Part shown: positions 1 through 9,312 of the stretch, piece by piece
How positions within the stretch are numbered: the stretch's first letter is position 1
Layout of the letters: every line of letters begins with the position of its first letter
NCBI GenBank assembly: GCA_964447535.1
Contig: CAYUST010000002.1
Span: 62,001 to 126,000, forward strand
Length of the DNA stretch: 64,000 nt
Direction of reading: 5' to 3'
From: CAYUST01 sp964447535
GTDB lineage: Bacteria > Patescibacteriota > Gracilibacteria > Absconditabacterales > Absconditicoccaceae
Translations under genes and position numbers: made by a program
Notes under the pieces: model-generated
What the model was told of the DNA's origin: nothing
The model's input: only the letters and a program-made list of their open reading frames with translations
The model's database searches: none

Positions 1-358
1 TGTCACCAAAAATCCATCTGACTAAGAAGTTGATAGCTTTCCAATCGGTAGAAACGGAAGACAACGTGAAAGATCAAGGGACGCCTTTGAGTTGCAGTAA
101 TAATGCGCCACTACTATCTAATCACAAACAACATGTGTACTGCGCTAGGCATATAGTCTCTTTGTCACCAGGATAGAGTGTATAGATACTTGGAGGAGTC
201 GTTTTAGGCTTTTCTACTACGTCGTGAGAAGAAAGTACATACGTCTGAGGGTCATTGAGTATGCTTGCACACTGATTTTGGGTAGTTTGTATATGCTGAG
301 TAGTTTTCGAAAGGAGGGAATCACGAGGTGGAAGCTCAGGCATCGCTTCTAAGAACAT
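1..358 (-). CDS. Hypothetical protein, C-terminus beyond window edge
   Basis: The frame stays open from the ATG at 358 to the first base of the window when UGA is read as glycine (UGA at 122-124 and 74-76); under the standard code it would stop after 78 codons. It begins 42 bases after the stop of the membrane-protein gene upstream, so it is probably the third gene of that minus-strand operon. The frame is closed upstream by TAA at 398-400 and the ATG is the only start between. The N-terminal part is polar with several Ser/Thr/Gln-rich stretches and no clear membrane segment. I do not recognise a family; at least 119 residues are visible and the end is missing. Confidence 0.55.
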
Positions 359-400
359 ATGGTCAAAGGATGATAAAGTAGCACGACCATACGAATATTA

Positions 401-1183
401 TTATCTATTTCAAGTTTTTGTCAAATCTTCATATCGGTGGAGATACCAACCAAACATCCAAAGAGCAAGAAGTACGAGACAGAGAAATTGTACCCGACCA
501 CTCACACGAACAAGGTAATCAAGGAGGAAAGATACACACCAAAATACAACGCCTTCGTAGAGGAGGAATTGTCATACCAAGCGTGCACGTCTTCACCTAC
601 TCAGATCAGCACTGGCAGTTCTGGCATGTGCCACCGTTAATCAGCCAATAAGTAGATGAGCAGGAAGTGCAAATGAACGAACTGCGCACACCAATAGCAC
701 TACTACCATACACAATAACCAAAGATCAAACAATACAAACGTCTGCATAATATCAGGCGTAATCGATCCATTAATCGTCAAATATAAAGCATCCAACAAA
801 CTTACTCCGAGTTGGAGCAACAAGAAGAAGTAAGCAAGACACAAGATTGACACTGCCCATTGTTTGAGAGAGAGGACTGGTCTTTTGGATCACATGAGCC
901 AAAGAATGCCACTCCCAATCGTACCAAAAAGGAGGAGAAAAGGTAATGCATCGATAATTCACTGGAGCAACTCAAGTACGAGTGTCCATAGTTGCCCTCG
1001 TAATGTATCTACAGATCACCACCAAGTACTAGGGATTTCCCATCCTGGTATCCAGGGACTAATCAGCAAGAGGAGTGCCCATAGAAGTATAACTCCCAAG
1101 CATGGCCACAATCGATTCAAACGACTCATCAATATATCTACCACACGAAGTAACAAGAAATGCTGGTGAGACTTCATAAACAT
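401..1183 (-). CDS. Integral membrane protein, 260 aa
   Basis: With seven in-frame UGA codons read as glycine this gives one continuous 260-residue protein ending at TAA. About six hydrophobic segments can be seen, roughly at residues 27-47, 70-95, 110-130, 145-168, 205-225 and 228-248, separated by short basic loops. It starts 19 bases after the stop of the next upstream membrane-protein gene, so the two are very likely co-transcribed and may act in the same membrane complex. I recognise no domain or catalytic motif, and no function is proposed. The standard-code fragments of this gene (for example 641-853) are pieces of the same protein. Confidence 0.7.
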
Positions 1184-1202
1184 GTGCGAAAAATAAAAGA
1201 GA

Positions 1203-2000
1203 CTATGCCTCGTGATGATGAACTGCAGTATGTTGATGCTGCTGCGTAGCCCCTATTCTCGAACGATCCCATTGCAAGAAGAACAAAGAAGCCACAATAC
1301 TATAGAATACTTGCATTACCAGCATAGCACCATTGTGGATGAGGTCTGGGAAAAACGCCCATCATCGTAATCCATAACTAGCTTTGAGTCACCATTGCAA
1401 ACAAGCACTGATAATGATCATTGGTAAGTATAACACAATCATATATCCTACTGTTTTCCATCGTCTTCATTTCACAATACGCTTACTCTCATCCAGTGCA
1501 GCTCTTCGCTTCTTGCCATAATGTACTACTACATAGACGGTAAATACCCAATAAACCAAGAAAATAATACCAGGGATAATGAGCAACAACAACAGTCCAA
1601 ACAAAAAGAGTATTTGCAACAGTGTCGTACCCAAGATGCCAAAAAGCATTTCACCTGCTTCTTGTAATGCCTTCTTCCACCCCAATGCACGATGATGATC
1701 TACAAATGATCTTACCTGCAAAAATACGGCAGCAGTCATATACATACCAAGAATAGCTATAGCAAACTGAAGTAATGAATGCAACATCATCAACTCAAGT
1801 GAGCCATCTACTGCAAATGCATATGAATACGCCCCTTGAACTGGCGTAGCAATAAGTTGCATAGGGATCATACTCAAGAGCAGATAGCCAATACCCAAAA
1901 GCCATGCAGCAGTAGTCAAGAAATCTTTGTAGTGAGTAGTGAACAAGTGCCAGGCATGAGTGAAGATACTTCAAATTCACGAGGTAGGTGTATGCGTCAT
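1203..2000 (-). CDS. Multi-pass membrane protein, 265 aa
   Basis: Starting at the ATG at 2000 and reading five UGA codons as glycine gives 265 residues ending at TAG. Long Leu/Ile/Val-rich segments lie near residues 30-50, 70-95, 125-160 and 175-200; the central one contains the stretch LIIPGIIFLVYW. A basic loop follows (HYGKKRRAALDESKRIVK), and the tail is histidine-rich (QHQHTAVHHHEA). The alternation of hydrophobic blocks with a P-G-I motif resembles uncharacterised DUF975/GlpQ-membrane-domain-type proteins, but this is only a topology-level resemblance. It is the first gene of the minus-strand operon that continues to the window start. Confidence 0.65.
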
Positions 2001-2163
2001 CAAAAAAACAAGAAGTAGGTAAAACAGTGCCTTCTCTCTATCGTTTTCTGTACCAATAGCAAGCCATCGCCTCGTTTACTACAATCAAAAATACTTCATT
2101 TTATATGTCAAATAGCTCTTGCAATGCGATACTACTCGAGTATAGACATCAAAAAAGAGAGAT

Positions 2164-2577
2164 ATGGAGATCATACCAAAGACATTCCTCGTGGGTACGG
2201 GTAGTCCTGTCCCCTTGGCAATTATCAAGGTGGTTGCGTATAGCAAAACCTTACCACAACGTATTATCTGCCTTCCAGAGCCAATCGCAGGGAAGTGGTA
2301 TCGCTTACACATCAAGGATGAGCACGAAATTGTCCTGGACAAAAAAGTGATGGAGTGGACGGAGATACAAGATGACCTCGTGGTCTATTCATATCTCCAA
2401 TGTCTCACCCATGCACAAACGCAAACATTTGACCTTTTGAGCAAATGGACAACTGCTGGATTTATGCACATGACCTCACTTCCTCCGTGGTGGCTAAAGT
2501 ACCAACTTCCACAGCTTTATGCAGAGGCACTGGAAGGATTCTTCTACCAGCAAGGAAAAAAGTTTCGAGTGGAATAG
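2164..2577 (+). CDS. Hypothetical protein, 137 aa
   Basis: A 137-codon frame from ATG 2164 to a TAG stop, with no internal UGA. The protein is soluble-looking and mixed in composition, with a short Trp-rich stretch near residue 110 (PPWWLKYQLP). It stands alone between the minus-strand membrane operon and the tRNA genes. I recognise no family. It is kept as a gene because the frame is closed by TAG, the composition is protein-like and the opposite strand offers nothing better. Confidence 0.5.
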   Translation: MEIIPKTFLVGTGSPVPLAIIKVVAYSKTLPQRIICLPEPIAGKWYRLHIKDEHEIVLDKKVMEWTEIQDDLVVYSYLQCLTHAQTQTFDLLSKWTTAGFMHMTSLPPWWLKYQLPQLYAEALEGFFYQQGKKFRVE

Positions 2578-2698
2578 GGGGAGGTACAACATGTAATTGA
2601 CGGGAACTCCCGTCTTTTTTTATGTACGCTTGATTTTGTAGGTTCATTGAGTATACACACGGCCAGGTCATTGACCTATTCCTTACTTTCCCTTCTAG

Positions 2699-2771
2699 GC
2701 CACTATAGCTCAGCTGGTAGAGCGATCCTCTCGTAAGGGATAGGCCACCGGTTCGATTCCGGTTAGTGGCT
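2699..2771 (+). tRNA. tRNA-Thr (anticodon CGU)
   Basis: A complete cloverleaf. The 7-bp acceptor stem pairs GCCACTA (2699-2705) with TAGTGGC (2764-2770). The D-stem is GCTC/GAGC. The anticodon stem ATCCT/GGGAT carries the loop CTCGTAA, giving anticodon CGT, which decodes ACG. The T-arm is ACCGG-TTCGATT-CCGGT. No 3' CCA is encoded. Base 2771 is taken as the discriminator. Confidence 0.93.
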
Positions 2772-2782
2772 AGTCCCTTGTG

Positions 2783-2820
2783 TCATTCTGACCTTGAGTG
2801 AAACGAAAGGAAAGAATCCC
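2783..2820. repeat. Short dispersed palindromic-type repeat
   Basis: The segment carries the signature of a small repeat widespread in bacterial intergenic DNA: a TCATTCTGA-type arm, a central GAGTGAAACGAAAGG-like part, and a GAATCCC-type arm. A related copy in the opposite orientation lies at 25873-25934 (GATTCTTCC, CTCAGCGTCAGAATGAC). It lies between the two tRNA genes and overlaps no convincing CDS. Confidence 0.45.
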
Positions 2821-2844
2821 GGAAAACATGTTTAGTACATGTAT

Positions 2845-2888
2845 TCTGTTAATTTATGTCCAACTACCTACACAGGGCCTTAGCTCAG
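2845..2888 (+). repeat. Direct repeat copy 1: tRNA-Trp leader plus 5' end
   Basis: A 44-bp block identical to 2995-3038. It includes the sequence upstream of tRNA-Trp and its first 15 bases (acceptor 5' strand and D-stem start). The tRNA start is not completed here; the sequence switches to the hairpin repeat at 2896. It therefore looks like a broken or partly duplicated tRNA-Trp gene. Confidence 0.75.
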
Positions 2889-2895
2889 ATGGTAT

Positions 2896-2962
2896 CCCGC
2901 TAGCTTCGCTACGGGACTGCAGCCTCTCTTTGCCCCGCTAGCTTCGCTACGGGACTGCAGCC
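2896..2962. repeat. Two 29-bp direct repeats with internal hairpin
   Basis: The same 29-bp unit is present at 2896-2924 and 2934-2962. Each unit holds an imperfect palindrome (CCCG-C-TAGC-TTC-GCTA-CGGG) followed by ACTGCAGCC. The pair sits where the body of a second tRNA-Trp would be expected, after the duplicated tRNA 5' end. Confidence 0.75.
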
Positions 2963-3023
2963 GTGCTCGTGTGTTTACCATGTTAGTAAATGTATCTGTT
3001 AATTTATGTCCAACTACCTACAC

Positions 3024-3090
3024 AGGGCCTTAGCTCAGGGGTAGAGCGGCGGTCTCCAAAGCCGCGCGTCGCGGGTTCAAATCCTGCAGG
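3024..3090 (+). tRNA. tRNA-Trp (anticodon CCA), 3' end lost in assembly gap
   Basis: Acceptor strand AGGGCCT (3024-3030), D-stem GCTC/GAGC, anticodon stem GCGGT/GCCGC with loop CTCCAAA (anticodon CCA, bases 3056-3058), T-arm GCGGG/CCTGC. The 3' acceptor strand begins AGG and is cut by the run of N. The sequence after the gap begins CCCTG, which would exactly complete AGGCCCTG. Anticodon CCA reads UGG only, as expected where UGA is not tryptophan. Confidence 0.9.
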
Positions 3091-3190
3091 NNNNNNNNNN
3101 NNNNNNNNNNNNNNNNNNNNNNNNNNNNNNNNNNNNNNNNNNNNNNNNNNNNNNNNNNNNNNNNNNNNNNNNNNNNNNNNNNNNNNNNNN
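3091..3190. other. Assembly gap of exactly 100 N
   Basis: One hundred undetermined bases, the usual scaffolding placeholder for unknown gap size. The gap falls at the tRNA-Trp 3' end, inside a tandem repeat, so it probably marks a collapsed repeat rather than 100 real bases. Confidence 0.98.
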
Positions 3191-3430
3191 CCCTGTATTC
3201 AATTCGTACTTCTTAGTAATTCGTTCTCACTCATACAACTAAGCTCGAAAGCAATTTGCAGGTTTAGTGCCCTTTAGGGTGCAAATCCTGCAGGCCCTGT
3301 ATTCAATTCGTACTTCTTAGTAATTCGTTCTCACTCATACAACTAAGCTTGAAAGCAATTTGCAGGGTTTAGTCCCGCGAGGAGGGGTTTATCCCGACGA
3401 AGTAGGGGCAAATCCTGCAGGCCCTGTTTC
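3191..3430 (+). repeat. Tandem repeats carrying tRNA-Trp 3'-end fragments
   Basis: Two near-identical copies of about 103 bp follow the gap (from 3191 and from 3294). Each begins CCCTGTATTCAATTCG, differs at one C/T position, and ends with a T-loop/acceptor-like segment (GCAAATCCTGCAGGCCCTG). A third copy of that tail lies at 3408-3427. No complete tRNA is encoded. The array looks like repeated duplication of the tRNA 3' end plus its downstream flank. Confidence 0.8.
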
Positions 3431-3458
3431 ACCTACACAAAGCTTCAAATACAACAAG

Positions 3459-3482
3459 ACACGATGTGATCGTGTTTTTTTG
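3459..3482 (+). terminator. Intrinsic terminator downstream of tRNA array
   Basis: Hairpin ACACGAT-GTG-ATCGTGT followed by a run of T on the plus strand. It would end a transcript of the tRNA region. Confidence 0.8.
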
Positions 3483-3513
3483 TCTACAAAAAAGATTTAT
3501 CTTTTTTTGACAC

Positions 3514-3541
3514 AAAAAAAGGAAACGGGAATTCCGTTTCC
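3514..3541 (-). terminator. Intrinsic terminator of the lipoprotein operon
   Basis: Read on the minus strand: GGAAACGG-AATTC-CCGTTTCC followed by seven T, 19 bases after the stop of the last lipoprotein gene. Confidence 0.88.
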
Positions 3542-3560
3542 TAGGTGAGGAGAGTATCCT

Positions 3561-4028
3561 CTATTTCTTCTTCTTGCCCATCAATTCATCATAGTGATCA
3601 TTGAAGTAAGTCTTGAATACTCCGAACGAATCAATCTCACGATGATTCATCATCGACAGGATACTATCCATTTGCAACTTGAGCAATTGCACTGAGGCAA
3701 AGGTCGCAGGGGCTAAGTTATCAGCATAAGACCCTCCATGATCAGACGAGCGCACTTCCATACAATTCAAGGATTGCAGTATCGCTTTTTGCTGTGGTGA
3801 AGCATTTGCATTAAGGTATGCCGCAACTTCGTTCGATATGTAATAACCCTTAGCGGTGATGTTTTGCGGCACAGCTGTATTAGTACCATCATTCGTAGGC
3901 TCCTGGCGACATCCTACCGCACACAGCAAAGAGAAAATTAGCAAAACACCCATTATAAAAGAGAATTTAACTATTCTTTGTATATCCATGAACAACGCAT
4001 GGAAAAATAACTTCATTACTTTTTTCAT
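3561..4028 (-). CDS. Secreted lipoprotein, third of a related trio (155 aa)
   Basis: A 155-residue protein ending at TAG. The N-terminus is basic and hydrophobic with a lipobox-like LCAVGC, cysteine at about residue 40; an internal ATG at residue 15 would give a more typical signal length. The mature part contains the motif HGGSYADNLAPATFASVQ followed by a Leu/Met-rich helix, shared in weaker form with the two genes upstream. Its start overlaps the TAA stop of the preceding gene (TAATG), so the trio is translationally coupled. Function unknown; probably anchored on the outer face of the cytoplasmic membrane. Confidence 0.75.
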   Translation of the reverse strand: MKKVMKLFFHALFMDIQRIVKFSFIMGVLLIFSLLCAVGCRQEPTNDGTNTAVPQNITAKGYYISNEVAAYLNANASPQQKAILQSLNCMEVRSSDHGGSYADNLAPATFASVQLLKLQMDSILSMMNHREIDSFGVFKTYFNDHYDELMGKKKK

Positions 4029-4435
4029 TACTTTTTTGTGTTTTTTTTCTCTGTGAATAAATGAGGGTTGTTTTCCATGAACACTCTGATGAGTGCAATG
4101 GTATCTTCCTTTGCCATAGCTTGGAACCGTTCACCAGCTAAGATGCGTTGCATCTCTTCCAGTTGTATTTCCATAGCTTCTTGGCGTTTTTCCATCCGCA
4201 TCATTTTTACCAACAATGTTGGCGTAACATTGTCGGCACGAGCGCCATCAGTAGTATTAGTGCTATTTGTACCTGCACCCATCTGATGAAGCATTGTTTT
4301 CTCTTCATCGCTGAGGTACTGGTTGAGGTAGTCAGTGATATTATTACCCTCAGACCTCATATTTTGGTTTGGATTCTCAATATAGGATTCGCATCCCAAC
4401 ATGAATATACACATGATTGTAATTACTTTTTTCAT
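4028..4435 (-). CDS. Secreted lipoprotein, second of a related trio (135 aa)
   Basis: A short signal peptide ends in a lipobox (FMLGC, cysteine at residue 15). The mature protein carries DGARADNVTPTLLVKMMRME, which lines up with the (Y/R)ADN-x-(A/T)P motif of the downstream neighbour, followed by a predicted helix rich in Glu and Met. The tail is lysine-rich. The start overlaps the end of the upstream gene by 13 bases and the stop overlaps the start of the downstream gene, consistent with a tight operon. I do not recognise a named family. Confidence 0.75.
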   Translation of the reverse strand: MKKVITIMCIFMLGCESYIENPNQNMRSEGNNITDYLNQYLSDEEKTMLHQMGAGTNSTNTTDGARADNVTPTLLVKMMRMEKRQEAMEIQLEEMQRILAGERFQAMAKEDTIALIRVFMENNPHLFTEKKNTKK

Positions 4436-4986
4436 TTCTTTTTCTTCTTTTGTGATTTATTTTGTGGTTTATCCGTCTCTCCCAAATCAGGGTGGTCTCG
4501 GATCAATTTGATCGCTGCTTGCAGCGAATCATCATAGGTCCAGGTACATTTTTGTCGCATAAGTTGCAATAGCGTATCTAGTTTCATCCTTGTAGCTTCA
4601 CCATTAGCAAAGTCCAAAGGAGCAGTAGCATCTGCTATATGTCCTCCATAATCACCATATGTCGACACTCCAATACGCATGTCATTGAGATCACTCACGA
4701 TATGTTTGGTGGTTGAATCCATATGGTTATTTGCATAGTATTGCAAACGCCATTTGTAATCTGTAGCGTGTTGGTCATTACTACCTACCCAATACCATTG
4801 AGGTTTTTGGGGAGGTGATGCTGGAGGAGTTTCCTGTGCCGCATTGGCATCAGCTGCCGATGTCATAGATGCAGCTAGGGTAGCACTAGATGAAAGGCGA
4901 GTATCGACTTGATCATTTTGATCACACAGATATGATCCCAAAATGAAGCTTACCGTCATGGTGCACACAAATAATATTATTTTCAT
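4423..4986 (-). CDS. Secreted protein, first of a related trio (187 aa)
   Basis: The N-terminus MKIILFVCTMTVSFILGSYLC is a signal peptide with a possible lipobox cysteine at residue 21. A Pro/Ala-rich linker follows, then a domain with YGGHIADATAPLDFANGEA, matching the motif of the next two genes. The standard-code stop at 4432 is a UGA; with UGA=Gly the protein runs three more codons to TAA at 4423-4425, so it overlaps the next gene by 13 bases. It is the first gene of the operon and has its own promoter at 5028-5055. Function unknown. Confidence 0.72.
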
Positions 4987-5027
4987 ATGAATATTTTTTA
5001 CCTGCTAATGAACTACTAGCTACATTT

Positions 5028-5055
5028 TTTATAAATAGATTACATCAAATGTCAA
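5028..5055 (-). promoter_or_regulatory. Promoter of lipoprotein trio
   Basis: On the minus strand TTGACA (5055-5050), a 16-bp spacer and TATAAA (5033-5028), followed 41 bases later by the ATG at 4986. Spacing and boxes match the other promoters readable in this window. Confidence 0.7.
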
Positions 5056-5139
5056 TACCAGATTAACGTCTTGTGCAGTGACTTGCAATTGCACGTATGA
5101 GCAATAGAATGGGGATTGTTTACGTCCCAAGCGTCTCGT

Positions 5140-6861
5140 ATGCAACCAAAGCGCTACTGATTTCTCGGAGATATTCGCCCACCAAGGTCGAACGAGTTTC
5201 GTTGATTACAAACACACTTTTTGCATAGACCTACGACGCTTCTCATACGCTTGTTGCAACGCAACGGCATCATCCAAGTATTTTTTTGGATCATCCACCC
5301 GCTGCTGCACGCGGTGATCAAACGGACCCAGCGTCATCCACAGGTCGTAGAAAGTCGTCTTTATAAGCGCCTGGTGCATTGATTTCAGCAGAGTGAACGA
5401 GGCAAAGTGCATCACCTTCCCGCATCACGAAATACACAAGGGTATACATCGTGGAAAAAAAATGTACCAATCTCGCTCTATGAAGACCTAGCGCCATTAT
5501 TACAAAAGAGATGAGGCACACGAGAGGCAACCACCACACCACCTATCTGGTGACAATCAGGAGGGACGAGCAGTGGTATCCCCAAACGCATCCCCATGGT
5601 CAACGCATGCAAACAAGCCAATAGGCGAGCTAATCTCATGGTGCTCGATTACGTTGCACGTCACACTCCGTGACAACGTTTGTTCAGCGGATTATTTTTG
5701 CCCCAAGTAGGGACGTATATACGTGAGCAAACACCAAGATGAGCAGAAGAATATGGTGATGTTTCAAGCTTTCACGTCAAATCCCAAGGCAAGCGAGTAC
5801 AGGGAACGTACGCATATGATCCCCTGATTTTGGTGGCGGATGCACGCGACAAGATTGCCTTCTATGCATCTACCGTGATAGAGCAACAGATCTCCTGTAT
5901 CATGGGTGCTACGATTTGGGTAGAAGAAATGCTCAAACAAGTCTACTCACAGCACGGACACACCGATGCATATCATCGTTGGATCAGTCGTATCGATGCG
6001 GTATTGTGTGGTTGAATGCCAATTGATCCACGTCTGTCGAGTTTCGCATCACTCGGTATACCTGCGCACAAAATATGGGGTATCTACAACTCCGCAGAAG
6101 GTATGTGGAGTCACGAAGTTCGTCATCTACAAACTCCAACCACGTGAAGACGATACCGTAGGTTCACCAATACGCATTTGGTTGAGTTTACGCCGATAGA
6201 TAATGTCTGAGGAGATGGACGTTTAATTGATGTACAGAACGTGCGAAGGAGTGAAGATTTACTTGCTGAACCTGAGTTACTAGCTCAGGCATGAAATCAC
6301 TTTTTCCCTATTGTCACAACCTTCGGTCTCCCCCGTTATTTGCTCCAAGATACCTTGCAGTTGGCAGTAGTATATGAAAATGATGGCACACGCGTCTTGA
6401 TAGAAACCGTCTTGGGCAGAGAACATGGTATGAATGAACGAGGAGAGGAACTCATGGAAGGTAACATTGAGCAAGCATTTGCACAGTTGCGTACTTCGGG
6501 GTATGAGCTGGGTGAGTATGCATTGTGTGCACAAAACAGGTGAGTAGGTAACGAAGAAGTGAGAAATCATCAGCGAGTAGTCGAGTCTACGTACGAAGTC
6601 GATGCTGAACGTTTGGCGGAAGCTATCGACGAAACCCTACAGTCTCTCGCGCTTGATTATCAAGCAAAGCGTCAGAGTGGCATTATCAATAAAAGACCTA
6701 CGATGCTCGTAGTCAAACCAGGTGCATTGCTTGCCTACGTCACTGAGGTCAAAGGTAGATATGGAGGGCAAGCAAAAATTAAACATATCTATACGGGAGT
6801 GCATAATACAGCGTTTGATGAACTCCAGACGCGATGCCAATCACACCAACTGCACACATAA
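5140..6861 (+). CDS. GH3-family acyl-adenylate/amide synthetase
   Basis: Reading twelve UGA codons as glycine joins several fragments into one 573-residue protein ending at TAA, close to the usual 500-600 of the GH3 family. The family adenylates a carboxylic acid and transfers the acyl group to an amino acid or other nucleophile. Visible signatures: the nucleotide-binding loop QSGGTSSGIPKRIP at about residue 139, the VPISLYEDLAPLL stretch before it, GIYNSAEG near residue 314 (the GH3 Y-x-x-(S/A)EG motif), and the C-terminal DYQAKR...GGQAKI block at about 506-545. GH3 is best known from plant hormone conjugation; bacterial members have unknown substrates. ATG 5140 is chosen because it precedes the first recognisable helices; no Shine-Dalgarno is visible. 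Confidence 0.82.
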
Positions 6862-6930
6862 AATCTGAGGATTCCTTGCTTTCGTGTGTCGCTCCGCTAT
6901 AGTGCAACCACTATTTATTTACGCACACCT

Positions 6931-7992
6931 ATGACCAACCATCACGCAACCGTCGCTATCATTGGTTGATGATTTGCATGACTTTCTGCCTATTGGACTA
7001 TCAAGAGAGCTTCACCACAGACGAGCATAGTCCTCTTCGATATGCGCGATCATTTCACGTGGATACCGTGACTCCACGAGACCTTGGGGAGAGGTAAAGT
7101 ATTGGCTAGTTTGCAAATATCTCTTCGCAAGACCCTCTGAAGCGATTATCATGCAGAACACATCACCCATATCCAAAAACATGAAATAACTACAGCTTCA
7201 GAAAAAACACGAACATTTGATTTTTGTGTTATAGCGACCTGATCACGTACGAATTTTTTTGGGAAAACAGATTTCGAAACACATGCGGTGACGCTCCGCT
7301 ATCCAGAAGATGTGGCTATCATCAATGACAAACTACCGCAGGCGCACCATGTGACTGTAGTAGGTGGATGATTCACTGGTATAGAAATTGCAGGCATGCT
7401 CGGCGCACGCAAACTCGTCAAAGGGACACTTCGCTTGATTCATGGCAAAGAACGCCTCGCAGATCGTATGGAACCAGCCGTCTCACAATTATGCAAAAAA
7501 AGATTGGAACAGCGAGGAGTCGATGTCATGCTTGAGCAAAAAGTAACTACCATCACCCCAACGGAAGTGCATCTCGAAAGTGGTGCAATACTCGTTAGTG
7601 ATCTCACTATCTTGAGCTCCGGCATCAAAATAAATGATGAATCATTCCGTGACTATCTCAATTTCGCAGGGGAGTATGCTTCGCATGAATCGCCTGATAT
7701 TTTTTGGTGTGGAGACGTCGCTATCCATGGTTTGTATACGACCGCTCACAATGCTATGTGCGAAGGCAAAAGAGTAGGACGCATCATCGCAGACCGCCTC
7801 CTCGGCATTACACGCTCCTATCCACCGCTCACCAATCGAGACAAACTCGCTATCGCCCTCTGACCGTATGATGGCGTGATGACCATAGGTACCCGCACCT
7901 ATTATCTCCCGTGGATCACTGGTTTTCTCAAAAAACTCGTCCAGCGAAAGGTGATGCGAGAGTTCAAAACGGGGTGGATGTTACCGTTCTAG
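6931..7992 (+). CDS. NAD(P)/FAD-dependent oxidoreductase, NDH-2-like
   Basis: A 353-residue flavoprotein of the two-dinucleotide-binding-domain superfamily. The FAD site is IIGGGFAGLSAYW (residues 10-22), where three of the glycines are UGA codons; the NAD(P) site is VVGGGFTGIEIAG at about residue 143; the second FAD motif FWCGD lies near 257, followed by a TAHNAMCEG stretch. No CxxC redox centre is visible, so it fits NDH-2/ferredoxin-reductase-like enzymes better than thioredoxin reductases. Type II NADH dehydrogenases oxidise NADH at the membrane face without pumping protons. Eight UGA codons in all; TAG stop. It follows the GH3 gene by 69 bases on the same strand. Confidence 0.82.
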
Positions 7993-8008
7993 AAATCTAT
8001 AATTCATA

Positions 8009-8036
8009 TTGACAACTTCAATAACTTTGTTATAAG
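8009..8036 (+). promoter_or_regulatory. Promoter of 8062 gene
   Basis: TTGACA (8009-8014), 16-bp spacer, TATAAG (8031-8036), 25 bases before the ATG. Confidence 0.75.
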
Positions 8037-8061
8037 TTTTTTTCACCAAAATTAAGAAAAA

Positions 8062-9291
8062 ATGATCTTTAACAGAAAATCACCGCTAACCGTAGGGATA
8101 GTCAGCCTTTTGCCAAAAGAGCATAAGTTTGCACAGGTAGATGAAATCACCAAAAGTATTCTACAATTTTCACCTCTTTTGCAGCTCACAAAAGATAATG
8201 ATCCGGACATAGTGATTTCATTCAGGGAAGAAGCAAAAAAAGTGATAGTTCATATTGCAAGAAAGGATTGTAAACCTCATTTGCAAGCTAATATATCCAT
8301 AGATGACTTGAACAAAACTCAAGACGTAAATCTGACGTTGGAATTGTACAAATCAATATATAGATGTTTTACACATGACGAAAATAGATACAAAACTTGG
8401 GCGGAGGAAAAATGGATAGAGAAGCATCGCGTTGATGCAACTGCTAGAACTATCTCATACAAGATTACCAACCTTGTAGATGCAATGAAACCAGAATTCC
8501 CGATTTCACAAGGCTATCAGCAAGCACTAGAAAGTATGTTTGGCAAAACTGACACAGATCCACAAAAAGTGCAGGTACAAGGGGAAGTAATCATACAAGG
8601 TATCAAAGATGAGCCAGGCAATATTGAAATGAAACTGGTCTACACGCTACCAGATGGGTATTATTTGATCAAGGAGAAAAATGAACATAGCTTTCTAGGT
8701 TTTCTCAGTAGCGATGAGCAAACTTCTCACAAGGTATTAGATCAAACACATACCGTGGAGTTAAATACATCAAATCTCCTCCATGCGAATGCGCAGTTGG
8801 TTGCTCCACTGATTCATTCTCCTCTAGAGTGGATGAGGGTGTTTCTGTTCAAGTTCTATAGCGATTGGAAAAATAGTATGGAGGAAGCACATGATTATGT
8901 GGTTGTATCTCACGCTACAAATGAGACTCAAGATCTCATAGACCATCTATTTGTTTTGCCTGAGAATGCTAGCCTTCCCATCCGTTTGCATGAAACAATA
9001 AACAATACAAAGACCAACAAGTTATGTCAACAAGAGATAGCGGAAGTGTTTGAATCAAACAACTCCATTATTGGGTCTTGCGTGGACATTGAAATAGTAT
9101 ATGGAAGAGAAGATGTAACCTTCGAAGTAAAATTCAATGGGCACAAAATGGGCAATGCAATTGTGCCTGTTGATGTGCTCAAAGCTAAACCTGATAGACA
9201 AGAGATATTCAGAGACATACAGGAAAGACTCAGCAAAGATATTGTAGTCCCCTTGGCAATTTATGCGCTCAAGCCACAGGCAAGCGCTTAG
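8062..9291 (+). CDS. Hypothetical protein, 409 aa
   Basis: A 409-residue soluble-looking protein, ATG to TAG, without signal peptide or membrane segment. It has its own promoter upstream and an intrinsic terminator 21 bases downstream, so it is monocistronic. None of its roughly twelve glycines is a UGA codon, unlike the genes just before it. The sequence alternates predicted strands and helices, with repeated patterns of the kind VEIVYGREDVTFEVKFNGH near the C-terminus, but I recognise no family. Function unknown. Confidence 0.7.
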   Translation: MIFNRKSPLTVGIVSLLPKEHKFAQVDEITKSILQFSPLLQLTKDNDPDIVISFREEAKKVIVHIARKDCKPHLQANISIDDLNKTQDVNLTLELYKSIYRCFTHDENRYKTWAEEKWIEKHRVDATARTISYKITNLVDAMKPEFPISQGYQQALESMFGKTDTDPQKVQVQGEVIIQGIKDEPGNIEMKLVYTLPDGYYLIKEKNEHSFLGFLSSDEQTSHKVLDQTHTVELNTSNLLHANAQLVAPLIHSPLEWMRVFLFKFYSDWKNSMEEAHDYVVVSHATNETQDLIDHLFVLPENASLPIRLHETINNTKTNKLCQQEIAEVFESNNSIIGSCVDIEIVYGREDVTFEVKFNGHKMGNAIVPVDVLKAKPDRQEIFRDIQERLSKDIVVPLAIYALKPQASA

Positions 9292-9312
9292 AAGGCAATA
9301 GCATAACTATTG

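Noticed and set aside
2896..3430. CRISPR array
   Set aside because: The repeats are few, tRNA-derived, unevenly spaced and without unique spacers of even length; no cas gene is in the window.
5206..5542. Two minus-strand ORFs that look like a frameshifted membrane protein
   Set aside because: The plus strand over the same bases codes the N-terminal part of the GH3 protein once UGA is read as glycine, including its nucleotide-binding loop. The minus ORFs are shadows.
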